DNA of 60,000 bases, from positions 24,193,953 through 24,253,952 of the forward strand of contig NC_088307.1 in NCBI RefSeq assembly GCF_032854445.1, read 5' to 3'. Below the pieces are notes generated by a model. The model was given only the letters and a program-made list of their open reading frames with translations, ran no database searches and was not told the DNA's origin. Below, in pieces: positions 44,333 through 55,353 of the stretch; within the stretch, counting starts at the first letter, position 1; each line of letters starts with the position of its first letter. Position numbers and translations under genes: made by a program. The stretch comes from Liolophura sinensis. Its lineage: Eukaryota; Mollusca; Polyplacophora; Chitonida; Chitonidae.

Positions 44333-47300
44333 CTGAAAACATAACAAAAAAAAAAAAAAATCAGTAATCACTACTAGTGTGACCTAACAAGTTTTTAAAA
44401 AAACTGACAATTAAAAAAGAATGAAGTTTTAAAAGTTGTAATCATGCGAGTTCAGTTGCCAGTAGCATTCATCCCATTCTCATGAAATTACATTAGCATA
44501 TTATTCTCCCTAGTTATGCTTTAACATTGCAGAAGTTTGCATTGAATAGCACTGCCTTATGTAAATTAGATTACAATCTTTATAACTAGCATTTCTAAAA
44601 GAAACACTGTGTCGTCGTTTACACAAATTTTTTTTCACCACATTTTACCTTCTCCTTCAAATGATATCTTCTCCCTTAAATTAAATCTAAGTTGTGAAGC
44701 ACTAGAATAATATCAGATCCCACATCCATGATGTAAGGAAGGATGACAACAGGGAAGATATATATAACAGGGAAGATATAAATATAAACAATTGTCGTGT
44801 TAAGCTGCACATCACGGCAATGCACGGCATCTAAACAACTAGCTTATGTTCCTGTTTAATAGAAATAAATGTAAGAAACATCAGCAACTAATCTAAATTA
44901 AGGGGTGCAAGGAGATCAGTGCAAACCTGATTTCCGCAATACCGCAACACAGGCAGGTAGTGGGGCCAAACGATAAGGCACTGTTAAATAATTCTTTGAT
45001 GGCAACACTTAAGTTTTTCTGATAAGAAATCAATTAAATCCCACAAAAAATTCTTAAGTGGTCCTATATTGTTGAGGAATAAGTCAGAACGAAGCAAAAC
45101 GTGTCACTTCAATACTGCTAAACTTTAGGTGAAATGCAGTAAGCATTTGCAGGAGGTGGTTGCTCTTACAAGTACAATATGAACTTACAAAATGAATCTA
45201 CATGTACTTACCCACACTGTCGGAGCTTTCCTCTGGTATATCTGCCCTAAAACACTTTTTACGATGACCACGGCAGTGAGATGTACAGTCATGGTCATCT
45301 CCGTCCTCGTCTTCAGATGATGACTCTCCGAACAACTTTGGCTTCTCATAAATACAACAGCCTGGAGAATACAAAGATCACTGATTTAAACACACTAAAA
45401 AAACAAAATGCAGGAAATATATGGTTTTTATTTCTTAATACACACTTTTAAAATTTGTCCTAACCTATAAAAGTACAATGTAACAAAAATATTCTCAGCC
45501 TTGTTCTTTGGGGTTAAAAATGGCTTTCTTTATTCTCAGTCCAGGCAATAAGAAGGCTTTCAATGCCAAGAACTCACAAGATACGAGTTCAAACCCAGCC
45601 ACTGACATTGTGTAAGTGGAAAATTCTTGAGTATGGCATGAAGCAAAAATCAACTAACTAAATAAATAAGTACACCATAGTTGCTACGTCAAGTTAACAA
45701 TGATGGCTGTCAAAACAACTCTGTTGGGGGACAAGACTGAAAGAGGAATGCTAAGCCAATCAGTTTCCTTGTAGTTCACCAGTGACATCACTTTAGATCA
45801 ATGTTTGACCACTGACAGAAAATATAGGTAAAATAGAGAGGTTATTTATTCTACTTATAAAATACATATATATCCCAAGCTATTTGGGGCATAATTTTCT
45901 TCGCTTCCCATATACAGGACATAATCATAATCTGTGTTTTAGTGTTACGTTTCATTAATTAGGTTCTTTTCTCACATAAGCATTTTTGTTGTTCTTCAAT
46001 ACATGTATCTTTTGCAGTATTCTTCTTAAATCTGATCGGTAATGTCATCATCACAACTGTTAATTTTGAAGTTATCACTACGTACATTTTGACTTTTTCT
46101 TGTTCATATGTTCATTATCCACGGTGTCGTTTGACCACTGGACCTTCTTGTCATTTTTTGGTTTCTTCAGCTTCAGCACGAGTCTGGGACTTGTCTGCAA
46201 ACAGAGAAAGTAACTTATGAGCCAAGGAGGAACTAAATACATAATTCTTTCATACCAGATCTGCCAAAGACTTGCTGTCAGTGTGTATCAAAGAATGTTC
46301 TGACATGATTAGGTTTGACAAAATGTTGGTTTCACCGGTGAAGGATGGACCCAGGCCAGTGTCAGAGAGAATGCCACTTCACAAACTGTGCAGTTACCTG
46401 TAATTTTCAGATATACTCAGGCCGGCAGTACAGCATATCACTATGATAATACCGATCAAAGTGGTTTGCAGTGAATGTATTTTTTTATTTACTTGACTGA
46501 TGCTTGACGTTGTTCCCAAGAATACTTCATTTGTACGGCGATCAGCATTATGGTGGCAGAAGACTGGACAGAGCTCAGGGGGAAACTCACAACAATATGC
46601 AAGTTACTGATTAACCTTCCCACGTATGGCTGGCGATGAAGCCAGAATAAGCTGATAAAAATTTACGTTAATTGCTAAATTATTGCCATGGAGACACAAG
46701 TGCATGACTGGTAATTTAGGCTAAATTTTAGAAACCTTGACAAATTGTGATAGCAAGTGTTCCAGAAATTAATGTGACCAAAAGACAGTGAGTTAATTAG
46801 TTTCATCTGTGAGGATAGTAGATTAAGAAGATAATATTGGAGATTTAACCTTGACAATGACACAGATGTTCTTTTGTGAGACGGGGATGGACTCAGGTGA
46901 CAGTCACAATGATGCAATGAATGGCAGAATTTTAAAAACCTGGGCCAAGTCGTTCAAAAGGGTATTAAGACTTAAACCTGGGATTACCTTCAGTCCAGCC
47001 TAAAGTGCCATTTATTTTGTACTATGATGAAACTTGTATTAAGACTTAAGCCTGTTTAACTTTAATACACTTTAGATTCTACCTTGCTGGCTTCTTCTCC
47101 GGCCGTAAGTGGGAAGGTCTGCCAGCAACCTGAGGATGGTCGTGGGTTTTCCCCAGGCTCTGTCCGGTTTCCTCCCCACCATAACGCTGGCCGCCGTCGT
47201 ATAAGTGAAATATTCTTGAGTATGACGTAAAACACCAATCAAATAAATAAATAAATAAACAGATTCCACCTTGATGGGACTAGTGCTTGCTCAGTAGAAC

Positions 47301-47588
47301 GATGGATACCAGTATCAGTATAAAATTTTAAATTAAAGTAGCAGAAGTATAGGAATCTACCTCACACTGCCAACTACTTTACTACTTTACTCGACAAAAT
47401 AGCCAAGTCATCGATTCCTGAGCTGAAAACCGCATCATTTTGTTGTTGTTGTAATGTTCGTAGTAACGCTACTTGTTCATTCACACGACGTCTTTCGTGA
47501 ATTTTGTGGTTAAACTCACACTGGCCGACTCTTGCACTGTCTCTGTAACTGTTATCTCATCAGTCTGTGGATGGTTTGCTTCAGCCAT
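44307..47588 (-). CDS. PPP1R11: Protein phosphatase 1 regulatory subunit 11 (inhibitor-3), four-exon gene
   Basis: Inhibitor-3 is a small, mostly disordered inhibitor of PP1 that forms a complex with PP1 and SDS22; the mammalian protein is also reported as an E3 ubiquitin ligase. Exons on the minus strand are 47588-47520, 46194-46086, 45361-45212 and probably 44332-44307, with matching phases and GT-AG borders. The product is about 117 residues (human 126). Visible hallmarks are a TVTET N-terminus, LVLKLKKPK, the RVxF-type PP1-docking motif KKVQW (39-43), NDTVDNEHM, and the Cys triplet SKCCCIYEKP (60-62) restored exactly at the exon 2/3 join. An acidic [13 protein letters not shown] tract and a His/Cys-containing HCRGHRKK end follow. 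The usual proline-rich C-terminus is absent and replaced by a short tail. Confidence 0.93.
44980..45140. mobile_element. MITE family D remnant
   Basis: Gcaacacttaagtttttctg, aaatcccacaaaaaattctt, aagtggtcct and gctaaactttaggtgaaatg match the right part of family D (53868-54138 and 59735-59960). The left terminus is missing. Confidence 0.55.
45212..45361 (-). CDS. PPP1R11: PPP1R11 coding exon 3 (CCC and acidic region)
   Basis: The acceptor is attctccag and the donor gtaagt. It completes Cys60 and continues [19 protein letters not shown], then [15 protein letters not shown] and PEESSDSV. It ends in phase 1. Confidence 0.93.
46086..46194 (-). CDS. PPP1R11: PPP1R11 coding exon 2 (PP1-docking region)
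   Basis: The acceptor is gtttgcag and the donor gtacgt. It encodes 36 residues from [10 protein letters not shown] to MNKKKSK plus one base of Cys60. It contains KKVQW and [10 protein letters not shown], the most conserved part of inhibitor-3. Confidence 0.94.
46476..46650 (-). mobile_element. SINE-A copy, inverted, diverged
   Basis: Tttttttatttacttgactg, gaatacttcatttgtacggc, agcattatggtggcagaaga, cttcccacgtatggctggcg and gaagccagaataagctg follow in inverse SINE-A order. Confidence 0.75.
47086..47260 (+). mobile_element. SINE-A copy, 5' truncated, with target-site duplication
   Basis: Body from gctggcttcttctccggccg to an AATAAATAAATAAAC tail. Agattctacctt (47074-47085) before and agattccacctt (47261-47272) after form a 12-bp duplication with one mismatch, so truncation happened at insertion. 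Confidence 0.9.
47520..47588 (-). CDS. PPP1R11: PPP1R11 coding exon 1
   Basis: Starts [20 protein letters not shown] and ends in phase 0 before gtgagt. The MAEA...TVTET composition parallels the mammalian N-terminus. The ATG follows gttatcgca on the minus strand. Confidence 0.88.
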
Positions 47589-48212
47589 TGCGATAACATC
47601 AAATCAGTTTTCTTCTCAATCAGATGACAGATTCAATGTTTTCTTCTCACACCACCAGATGTCGCTACAACCGGATGTGAAAGAGATCAGAGTATCTGGC
47701 ACTGCCACAACATGTCAGTTATTGTATAGCCATCTCCACAGCGCCCAAACGCCGTGCTGTAGGCCTTCATCTGAAATCTTTGAACTATCTTTCTTGGCGC
47801 TCAGCACAAGACGAATATAGGCTAAGTACTGGTAGGTCTGGTGTCTGTGCAACATGACTGGCTGAGGCCTGCATCTTTGAAATGGCGTTCCAGTGATGCA
47901 GCACTATATGTCGGCATTGGGTCCAGTCAGCTACATTGAAAGAAAACAAGGTTAACCCAAATCGAAAAATTAGGAATCGAGTCTGGAAAAGGTCTTCGCA
48001 AAGACTGAATCAGTTAAGCCATGCATTTAAAAAAAAATATTTATTTATAAAATTATTTGTATAATTAATCATCATCATCAATCATTATTTATTTCATCTT
48101 TACAGCAATGAAATTAACGTGCAAATTTTTGCATCATGAATATTCGTGATCTTGGGAGGGAGCTTGGTTAATAGGAACGCAGGTTGATCGTAGCGTCTCC
48201 TGGAATTTTATA

Positions 48213-48498
48213 TTTCCTTTTTATTTATTTGATTGGTATTTTACGCCGTACTCAAGAATATTTCACATGTACGACGGCGGCCAGCATTATGGTGGGAAGA
48301 AACCGGGAAGAGCCTGGTGGAAACCCACGACCACCCGCAGGTTGCTGGCAGACCTTCCCACGTACGGGGTGGGTGGGGGTGGGGGGTGAGGAAGCCAGCA
48401 TGAGCTGGACTTGAACTCACATCGACTGCATTGGTGAGAGGCTCTTGGGTCATTACGCTGCGCTAGCGTGCTAACCAACTGAGCCACGGAGGCCCCCC
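48213..48498 (-). mobile_element. SINE-A copy, full length, inverted, with target-site duplication
   Basis: The tail (ttatttatttgattggtatt) is at the left and the tRNA-like head (ctaaccaactgagccacgga) at the right. Tcctggaattttata (48198-48212) and tcctggtattttata (48499-48513) are a 15-bp duplication with one mismatch. A G-rich expansion (gggtgggggtggggggtg) lies in the middle. Confidence 0.93.
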
Positions 48499-49642
48499 TC
48501 CTGGTATTTTATAGGAGTATGGTGTAAACATGACTTCATAGCATGTATACATATTGTTGAAAGATCAAGAAATACGATTTCCACGAGTAAAAATGGCTAA
48601 TAGCGCCCATCTTTGACCGTGGTTTTAAATGGTGTAATTGATTGCAGTCTGAAGTTTGCTCAAGTGTTAATGTACGAATCTGGAACGACTATTGTTTTGC
48701 TCAGATTATGTTCGGCTTTGATCTTGAATCTATAGCGGGTATCTGAACTTCGTCGAGATCCTGTGTATATTGATGAACAGAACTAACAGCCCCTGATCCG
48801 TCAACAGCTTGAAAGATTTCATTCCGACGAGAGGCTGCGAAAACTTTTCCACACAGAAAAACACTTTTGTTGAAATCTAACACATTTGACTTGTGTTGTT
48901 TTCAATCAAAACAGAAATGCATTAACCCAACGCAAACAGGTGTTAAATAAATGTGAAATACACATGTTTGTGTTACAAATAATAAAACACACACTTGTGT
49001 TGAACTTCAATAATGTGACTTATGCATATCATAACTTGTTGGCCTGAATCGGAGGGTTGTTTTGGCCTTAGTTTTGAGGCTTGTTTTGAAGGTACATGTG
49101 GGATGATGTACATTATTGTATTACTGAAGAAACATGAAAAAAAAGACAACAGATCAGACACCCTAAGTTATTTAGAAAAAAGATCGAGTGGAAAGAGACT
49201 TAAAGGGCCTCGGTCGTTTTTTTTTCTTGTGACCCACTTGGTAACTCTAAAATCAATTTTCAATAAAAAATTCTTACGAAGCCATAGAATACGCCATTTT
49301 GGAGAAAAAGTGAACGTCGCTTCACTCGTACCCCACCTAAAATTGTTCAACGGCAAATTAAGGGAGCTTCGTGTTAAGAATGAAACATATGGGGATTCAT
49401 TCTATACAGGGAGTTGTCAATTCAAAATGTTAAAAAGACTCTACTGGTGACAGATTTTTTGGCAAAATGTCGATCATGCAGCAAAAATCCAATCTTGCTA
49501 TTACTTGGGTATCCCAGATTACCTTTGCACTAAATATCAGCCTTGTCTGTGCATGTGTTACCTTTCAAAAAAGGTTCGTGAAAATTTATACCCCTGGTCG
49601 CCGTATTTTCTGTACAAACTTTAAAACCATTTTTAAATTCGC

Positions 49643-50295
49643 ACAGGACCGCTTCGGAGGCATATAATGTTAGAGCGTCCGCCTCGAAGTCGGAAAACCC
49701 CGTGATCAGACCCAGGTTGGGTCATACCAAAGACTTTAAAGGTGGTACTTTCTGATGCCTCGCTTGGCACTCAGCACTGCATGAAAGGTTAGAGCAAGGA
49801 AATGGTTGTCCCAGTGTGAGTATAATGTGACTGGATGGGTTGTCATGTCTGGTGTCTTCGTTATGCTACTTCAGTGGCGGTAACACTGTGGCAGCATGGA
49901 TTTATTTATTTATTTGATTGGTGTTTTACGCCATACTCAAGAATATTTCACTTATACGACGGCGGCCAGCATTATGGTGGGTGGAAACCGGGCACAGCCC
50001 GGGGAAAACCCACGACCATCTGCAGGTTGCTGCCAAACCTTCCCACGTACGGCCGGAGAGGAAGCCAGCATAAGCTGGACTTGAACTCACAGCGACCGCA
50101 TTGGTGAGAGGCTCCTGGGACATTACGCTGCGCTAGCGCGCTAACCGACTGAGCCACGGAGGCCCCGTGGCAGCATGGACTCACCCTACCACAGTAACAC
50201 TCGATCAATACACTTACGCACACTTAATGACTCCACGCGTTCATATGACTGAAAAATTGTTAAGTACGACGTTAATTCCCAAGCACACATACATA
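49643..50295 (+). mobile_element. SINE-B copy interrupted by a SINE-A
   Basis: The head (ttagagcgtccgcctcgaag), aaagactttaaaggtggtac, cctcgcttggcactcagcac and tggttgtcccagtgtgagta lie left of the insert. Catatgactgaaaaattgtt and agtacgacgttaattcccaa lie right of it. The tRNA-like B-box region reads gatcagacccaggt. Confidence 0.75.
49901..50166 (-). mobile_element. SINE-A copy, full length, inserted into SINE-B, perfect 13-bp duplication
   Basis: Gtggcagcatgga occurs at 49888-49900 and again at 50167-50179, exactly bordering the inverted SINE-A (tail tttatttatttatttgattg, head gctaaccgactgagccacgg). The perfect duplication and near-consensus body mark this as one of the youngest insertions here. 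Confidence 0.96.
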
Positions 50296-50599
50296 TATTT
50301 CAAAATTATAAATAGTGCAGGTATATGAGTAATACGATAATTTCTGAAAGGCAATAACTGTGTTAATCTTGGAGAGTATGGAGAAAAAACTATTTTATTA
50401 GTGAATATGGATATTTTTGGCCAAAAATCTTCTGTATACAAAATGTAAAAAATGAAGCAAGCATCAGTAGAAAAGCCATTGGAAATGCATATGGAAATAC
50501 CTTTCTTCTTTTGTTAGAGTTATAAATGCAGTCAAGTGTTTTCATCCTGCAGTGAGCCCTACAGACAATACCAATAATGTATTTAGTCAATGGCGGCAA

Positions 50600-50795
50600 A
50601 ACTAAGGGTCGGGTCACACCAAAGACTTGACAATAGTTAATGTCCCAATAAGTGCTTAGCTAAATGAGGTTTATGAAACTGACCTCAGGACTGGTTGGCC
50701 CGGTGTCTGGTGTCTTCGGTGTGATATTTCAGTGACTCCTCGTGATATAACTGGAAAAAGTACGACGTATAACCCCAACTACACATACATACATA
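50600..50795 (+). mobile_element. SINE-B related fragment
   Basis: Gggtcacaccaaagacttga, gactggttggcccggtgtct, ggtgtcttcggtgtgatatt, and tactcc/gtacgacgtataacccca-like tail blocks match the SINE-B at 49643. It is 5' truncated. Confidence 0.6.
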
Positions 50796-51498
50796 AAATC
50801 TTTTCATCGGTTATGTGAAAAATCCTTACGTATGGCACTTAACAACAATGAAATATATTTAAAAAATGCAAAACGATACAACAATTTGTGCAACATATAT
50901 TTTATTATTACCATAACAATTCATGGATGGGACCACAATCTGAAGGGCTGCTTCAGATATACATTTGAAACACGTTGGGGAGTACAAATTATTGTGCACT
51001 CTAAAAAGAAAGTCTGATATATTAAATGATCAAAAAAAAAAAATTACTTATGGTCACTACATGTACACATTTGTTTTACAACTTTGTAATTAAAGAATTT
51101 TTTTTTTATCATCTGAAAACGTATTAGCTCAACCTATTAAAAGGGTGTCCAAATTTGAAAACTGCATTTGGCCCCACAGGAATACAGGTATTAAATGGGG
51201 GAAAATGAAACAGAAAACAGATATTCTTAACGTCATATACAACAAGTAAATTCTTTTCTACCCGACACCATTAGGGAAACTGTGGTTTACATTATATACA
51301 TGTAAATGAAAAAGTAAACGTATGCCAGAGTGACTTAACACTTTTAAATATTATAACATAGGCATTAGCCATATGCAGGAAATCCGTAAGCCTTTCTCCA
51401 CGGGCAATTTCTCGGATGTACATGAAACGACAGGTCATCCAATATCATTAAAGTCAGATCTAACTTGCCGCTTCCTGCACTGACTTTAGTCGCTTACT

Positions 51499-51603
51499 AG
51501 ATCTGTACACTCATGATATCGTGGCCTATCTCGTCATTTTTAACCGTTGATCGAGTAAAGAATGACGAGATAGGCTACTGATATTGTGAGTGTAACTAGA
51601 TCT
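51499..51603. repeat. 105-bp hairpin-forming inverted repeat
   Basis: Two arms of about 44 bp, each bounded by AGATCT, share ggcctatctcgtcatt and its complement aatgacgagatagg-ct around a spacer of about 16 bases. Pairing is interrupted by a few mismatches. No second copy was noticed in the window. Confidence 0.8.
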
Positions 51604-52905
51604 GATGCATTTTACATCTACATACATACAGAGCCTATGCCCAATACAATGGTTGTTCGTCCAATTAAATGCTTGCTACCATTTTTAAGAATCTTTCACT
51701 CCTCCTCACATAGTTTTGTTTTGAAAGAATGGTTATGATTGGTGCTACGGACATTTCCATGATTCATAGCGGGTGTCATGGAACAAGCCGAACGCTGGTA
51801 TACTTTGGATCTAGTTTCCCCTACAAATGGGCAATTGAGTACGAGGAGGGGCCACTAGATTTGAGACTGATGTCTCACCCGTGACCACTTTCACAAAAAC
51901 AGTGCTTTATTCTTTTTTCGAAATTAAAGTTGTTCCACACAGCGCCGTAAGACGAAAGGATTCACCATGGGGGAAATTACGTAAATTATTCGAGCACAAG
52001 GGTTCTTCGTAAGGGGGAGGAGTTAATAATAATATTGAGCTAAATGGGCAAAATGTTGATTTTCGTCCATTCCTCAAGTTTAAAGTACTACAGGACTCTG
52101 AAACTATCATACCTCTAGGCTAGATACATTCAGATTACTTTTCCGACCTTGAATATCTTATCTACAAGCTATATTTTTCATTTTCTATGCTAAATTCTTC
52201 TTTATTGCCTATCTCCCGTTGTCAACATGCGCTTTGTATTCTAGTCACGTGACCAAAGACTACAAACGTCAGCGGTCAGTAATGGCAGGTTTCTCACTAC
52301 CCAGACTCCCATACCAGTTGGGACAATTGCAGGGGCAGCACACACATTTCTTCATACATGTGAAATTGATTTACGGTCATTTTAGCCTTCTCTTCTTTCT
52401 TTTTTTAGCATTTTTAATAATGTTTTATAAGTATTTATTTTTTTTTTCTCTTTTCTATTGTAAATACTTTATCAGTAATGAAGCTTGTCTGTACATTCAT
52501 ATACACATATATATTTTAATTACTATGCTTACTCTGCCATGTTAATTCCGATGCTTTGCCCTTTACACCTTTTTGGTTTTTTGTTTATAGTTGTCCATTT
52601 ACATTTATTTACATAATATACTGTACATGCTTGAAGAACTTATTTGCTGTTCACAGAAAACATTGTTAAAACTATAATTTGCAACTTATCTACTCATTGT
52701 TATAGAGGTAGTAAAAGAAGGACATTTTTGTGGCTGGCAGAGAAATGTATATATATTGGGACATATCTAGAAAAACATTGAAAGCTCTGATCCCAAACTT
52801 TACGGTTGACATTGTAGCCTTGCATAAACACATTTTGCGAACTGCAACTAAAAATGATGGTTTCTGAGTCTGTGAATGAAGGAAATTTGTATGGAACTTA
52901 AATTT

Positions 52906-53225
52906 TCATTCATAACCCATCATATTTTTGTTCAATTTACTTACTAGATTTAATACAGCTTGCCTAGTTTGGGTGCTTAAACATTTTCCAGAACTAAAAT
53001 GGCTCCAGATATGGCCCTGGCATAACATTGCCAACCTCTGAAAATAAAGGGCATCATTTTGTTGAATATTGACAAAACGACCTGCATCTCGAAATTGATT
53101 AGTACCTGTATCACGTTTTGATTCAAAACAATGAAACCTGTGGCCTTGTCCAAACACATTGGACACTTCCTTTGTTTTATTGCAGTTACCGCAGCGTATA
53201 TGCAGGGAATGAAGCCATTATTTCT
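52906..53225 (-). pseudogene. Unrecognised ORF remnant with Cys/His-containing start
   Basis: The minus strand stays open for about 105 codons up to a stop at 52906. The start region reads RCGNCNKTKEVSNVFGQG then HRFHC, resembling a zinc-binding knuckle, followed by KRDTGTNQFRDAGRFVNIQQ. An in-frame stop lies just upstream of 53225 and no splice acceptor fits, so it looks like an isolated remnant, perhaps of a transposon or retrocopy. It may also be fortuitous. I cannot name a family. Confidence 0.3.
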
Positions 53226-53867
53226 TAAACACATCTACTTTCTTACTTCACGTTGTTAGTGAAAAGCAAAGCAATGATTCTTATTTACGGATAAACAAGA
53301 ACCAATCTTGCATGCACTTAAATCTCTTTGATTAAGAAATAATAATAATAATAATAATAAAGTTTTACCTTTTACATTTCTTTCACATTTTAATTTCTTG
53401 AATCCTTACCTGTTTCACTAGCCAGGATAAAAAAAACGATTCACCTGACTTCTGACCAACCTTTCTTTCCCCCCAAAAAAGGATAAGGTTATGCCCAAAA
53501 AAAGAATTTTTGTTGATTACAGTTTTGAAAATATAGGTATAACAAAAGCTAAAATTTCTCTAATGTCTAATGTAACAAACTAGGACAAAGTAGTATATTT
53601 ACATGCATATACATGTAATTGCAATATTCTCACATACTTACACACTAATTGTAATTACACTGTACAATTAGTACGAGTTCCATGTGGAATCAGTTCCGTT
53701 TCTATCACATGTATATGTATACCTGGGATCGGATTGTATTTCATCACCATACTGAAGGATGCAGGCATTTCTATCCCATACAGCATGTATGTATGATGGA
53801 GAAACACTCATAAAACTTTTGCAAGTCTTATTTCTTTAAACTTTTTCATAATAATGTCAGTAATGTA

Positions 53868-54138
53868 CATGTATTTCACCTAAAGTTTGGAATGTAAAAA
53901 TTCACTTTCAAAAGTATATAAAGGTTTTAAGATTATTCGTTTGATTTATTTTTTTATTTATTCCATTGGTTTTTTATGCCATACTCAAGAATATCAAATG
54001 ATACTTTTGATGCCAACACTTATGTTTTTCTGATAGGAGATGAATCGAACTGCACAAAAAATCTCTCTTGCATTAATCAGAATCAGGCAAAATATGTCAC
54101 TTGAAAAATGCTAAACTTTAGGTGAAATACAGTGATAC
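53868..54138 (+). mobile_element. MITE family D, with a SINE-A fragment inside
   Basis: The left end tgtatttcacctaaagtttg is the inverse complement of the right end ctaaactttaggtgaaatac, giving termini of about 20 bp. A partial inverted SINE-A (tttatttattccattggttt, gccatactcaagaatatcaa; 53941-53995) sits inside. Confidence 0.7.
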
Positions 54139-54390
54139 ATAGACTAACTTCGAAAGTTACCAATAATTGACTTATCAAGTTTTACGCCACAAATTTTGAG
54201 GCTTGTGAGTGGAGAAACCCAGGTACTCCCCCCCCCCCCCACACACACACACACACCCCAATCTGGCAGGTGTGAGGTCAAGGCGGACTGACGCTCAGTG
54301 TCCAACCACACGGGGTTGTGTCTTAGGTAAGGGGACCTTAGACAACTAGGCCAGAGGCCCTTGGGAGACCTTAGAGGATTTTTTTTCCCA

Positions 54391-55353
54391 TCATTTCCCA
54401 GCTCCTGGGCAGTCTACAATGACCTTGATGAAGATGGTGTCATCCTTAAGGTATTTGCCCACTGCAGCGTCCAGCTGTTGGAGCGGCATGAAAAGCGGGC
54501 AGCCACTGGCAATGTTCATTTCCGTGCTCGGCCTCTTGAATGAGGAGCTCGAAGGGTCTGGACGGAAGGCGTCCACTACGTTTTCCGGGTTGTCTCGTCC
54601 TGACTGATCAAGTAACATCAGCGTTACTTTCTGCTTAAAGGGGAATTTTAGCAACGAGTCATAGTGGCCCCTCATCAAGACGAAAAACAAGGACAGATGA
54701 GAACCTTTCCCCATCCCATCACCGTTTGGGTACAGACGTGCACACATTTTGTAGCCCATACGCTCTGTGTAGAACGCCGGCGAATAGATACTGGTCGTTC
54801 TGCCCGTAATAGCATCCTGACGTTTTCGGCTGAAGTCAGAAATTTTCCAGCAGAGCGTTCCGTCATAGCTCGCCAGTTCCACGGACAATAGCCTTAAGTC
54901 CATCTCTGAAATCATGACATCTTTCAGAGCAACCACTCTCTCGAGCGTGCGGATTTTCTGCTCGTACGTTTCGAGAATCTGTCTGTCAGCCTGTCGCTGT
55001 TGTTCAATACTCTGCAATGCTGTGATGCAGCGCTGGTTTTCCCCATGCAGCACAGTCACGAGTTCTTCGTAGTGCCTCATACGCTCAACAAGTTGTGCAT
55101 TAGCTGCTCCGTTGTCCCCGCCTCCTGTTGCGCCTAGTGATGACCCTCCCCTTACTACTCTTCGTAAATCCTCTTCCATCCCCTGGACTCTCTGATTTAG
55201 CTCTGTGATGGCAGTCTCAAAACCTCTGACCATCCCTCCTGAGGCCAAACTGTTTCGGACCTCTTGGTCGATCGCTTCAATTTTCTGACCAATCATCTGC
55301 AAATGAAGCGCTGTATTGGTCTTCAGGTGCTGTTCCATTTTAGATTTCTCCAC
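54391..55353 (-). CDS. TRAF3: TRAF terminal exon: coiled coil and MATH domain
   Basis: The acceptor is tttgtatcag. It encodes 320 residues then TGA. Roughly the first 160 are heptad-rich coiled coil (TALHLQMIGQKIEAIDQEV...), interrupted near residues 68-85 of the exon by RGGSSLGATGGGDNG. The MATH domain follows, and the protein ends IVDCPGAGK. Confidence 0.95.
   Translation of the reverse strand: MEKSKMEQHLKTNTALHLQMIGQKIEAIDQEVRNSLASGGMVRGFETAITELNQRVQGMEEDLRRVVRGGSSLGATGGGDNGAANAQLVERMRHYEELVTVLHGENQRCITALQSIEQQRQADRQILETYEQKIRTLERVVALKDVMISEMDLRLLSVELASYDGTLCWKISDFSRKRQDAITGRTTSIYSPAFYTERMGYKMCARLYPNGDGMGKGSHLSLFFVLMRGHYDSLLKFPFKQKVTLMLLDQSGRDNPENVVDAFRPDPSSSSFKRPSTEMNIASGCPLFMPLQQLDAAVGKYLKDDTIFIKVIVDCPGAGK

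Larger units (their letters stand above)
44333..47519 (-). other. PPP1R11 introns
   Basis: The introns hold a MITE family D remnant at about 44980-45140, an old SINE at about 45535-45670, an inverted SINE-A at 46476-46650 and a 5'-truncated SINE-A at 47086-47260. No other gene is supported. Confidence 0.65.
47589..54390. other. Intergenic region upstream of PPP1R11 and downstream of the TRAF gene
   Basis: No convincing gene. The region contains the SINEs, hairpin, ORF remnant and MITE D listed separately, an (AAT)n tract at 53339-53360, and C/AC tracts at about 54228-54256. The PPP1R11 promoter should lie just right of 47588; accggatgtg at about 47670 resembles an ETS site. Confidence 0.55.

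Noticed and set aside
49022-49450. 142-codon plus-strand ORF
   Set aside because: Low-complexity, Lys/Phe-rich translation of AT-rich DNA with no motif; likely fortuitous.
54361-54891. Plus-strand ORFs opposite the TRAF terminal exon
   Set aside because: Antisense shadows of the MATH-domain coding sequence.
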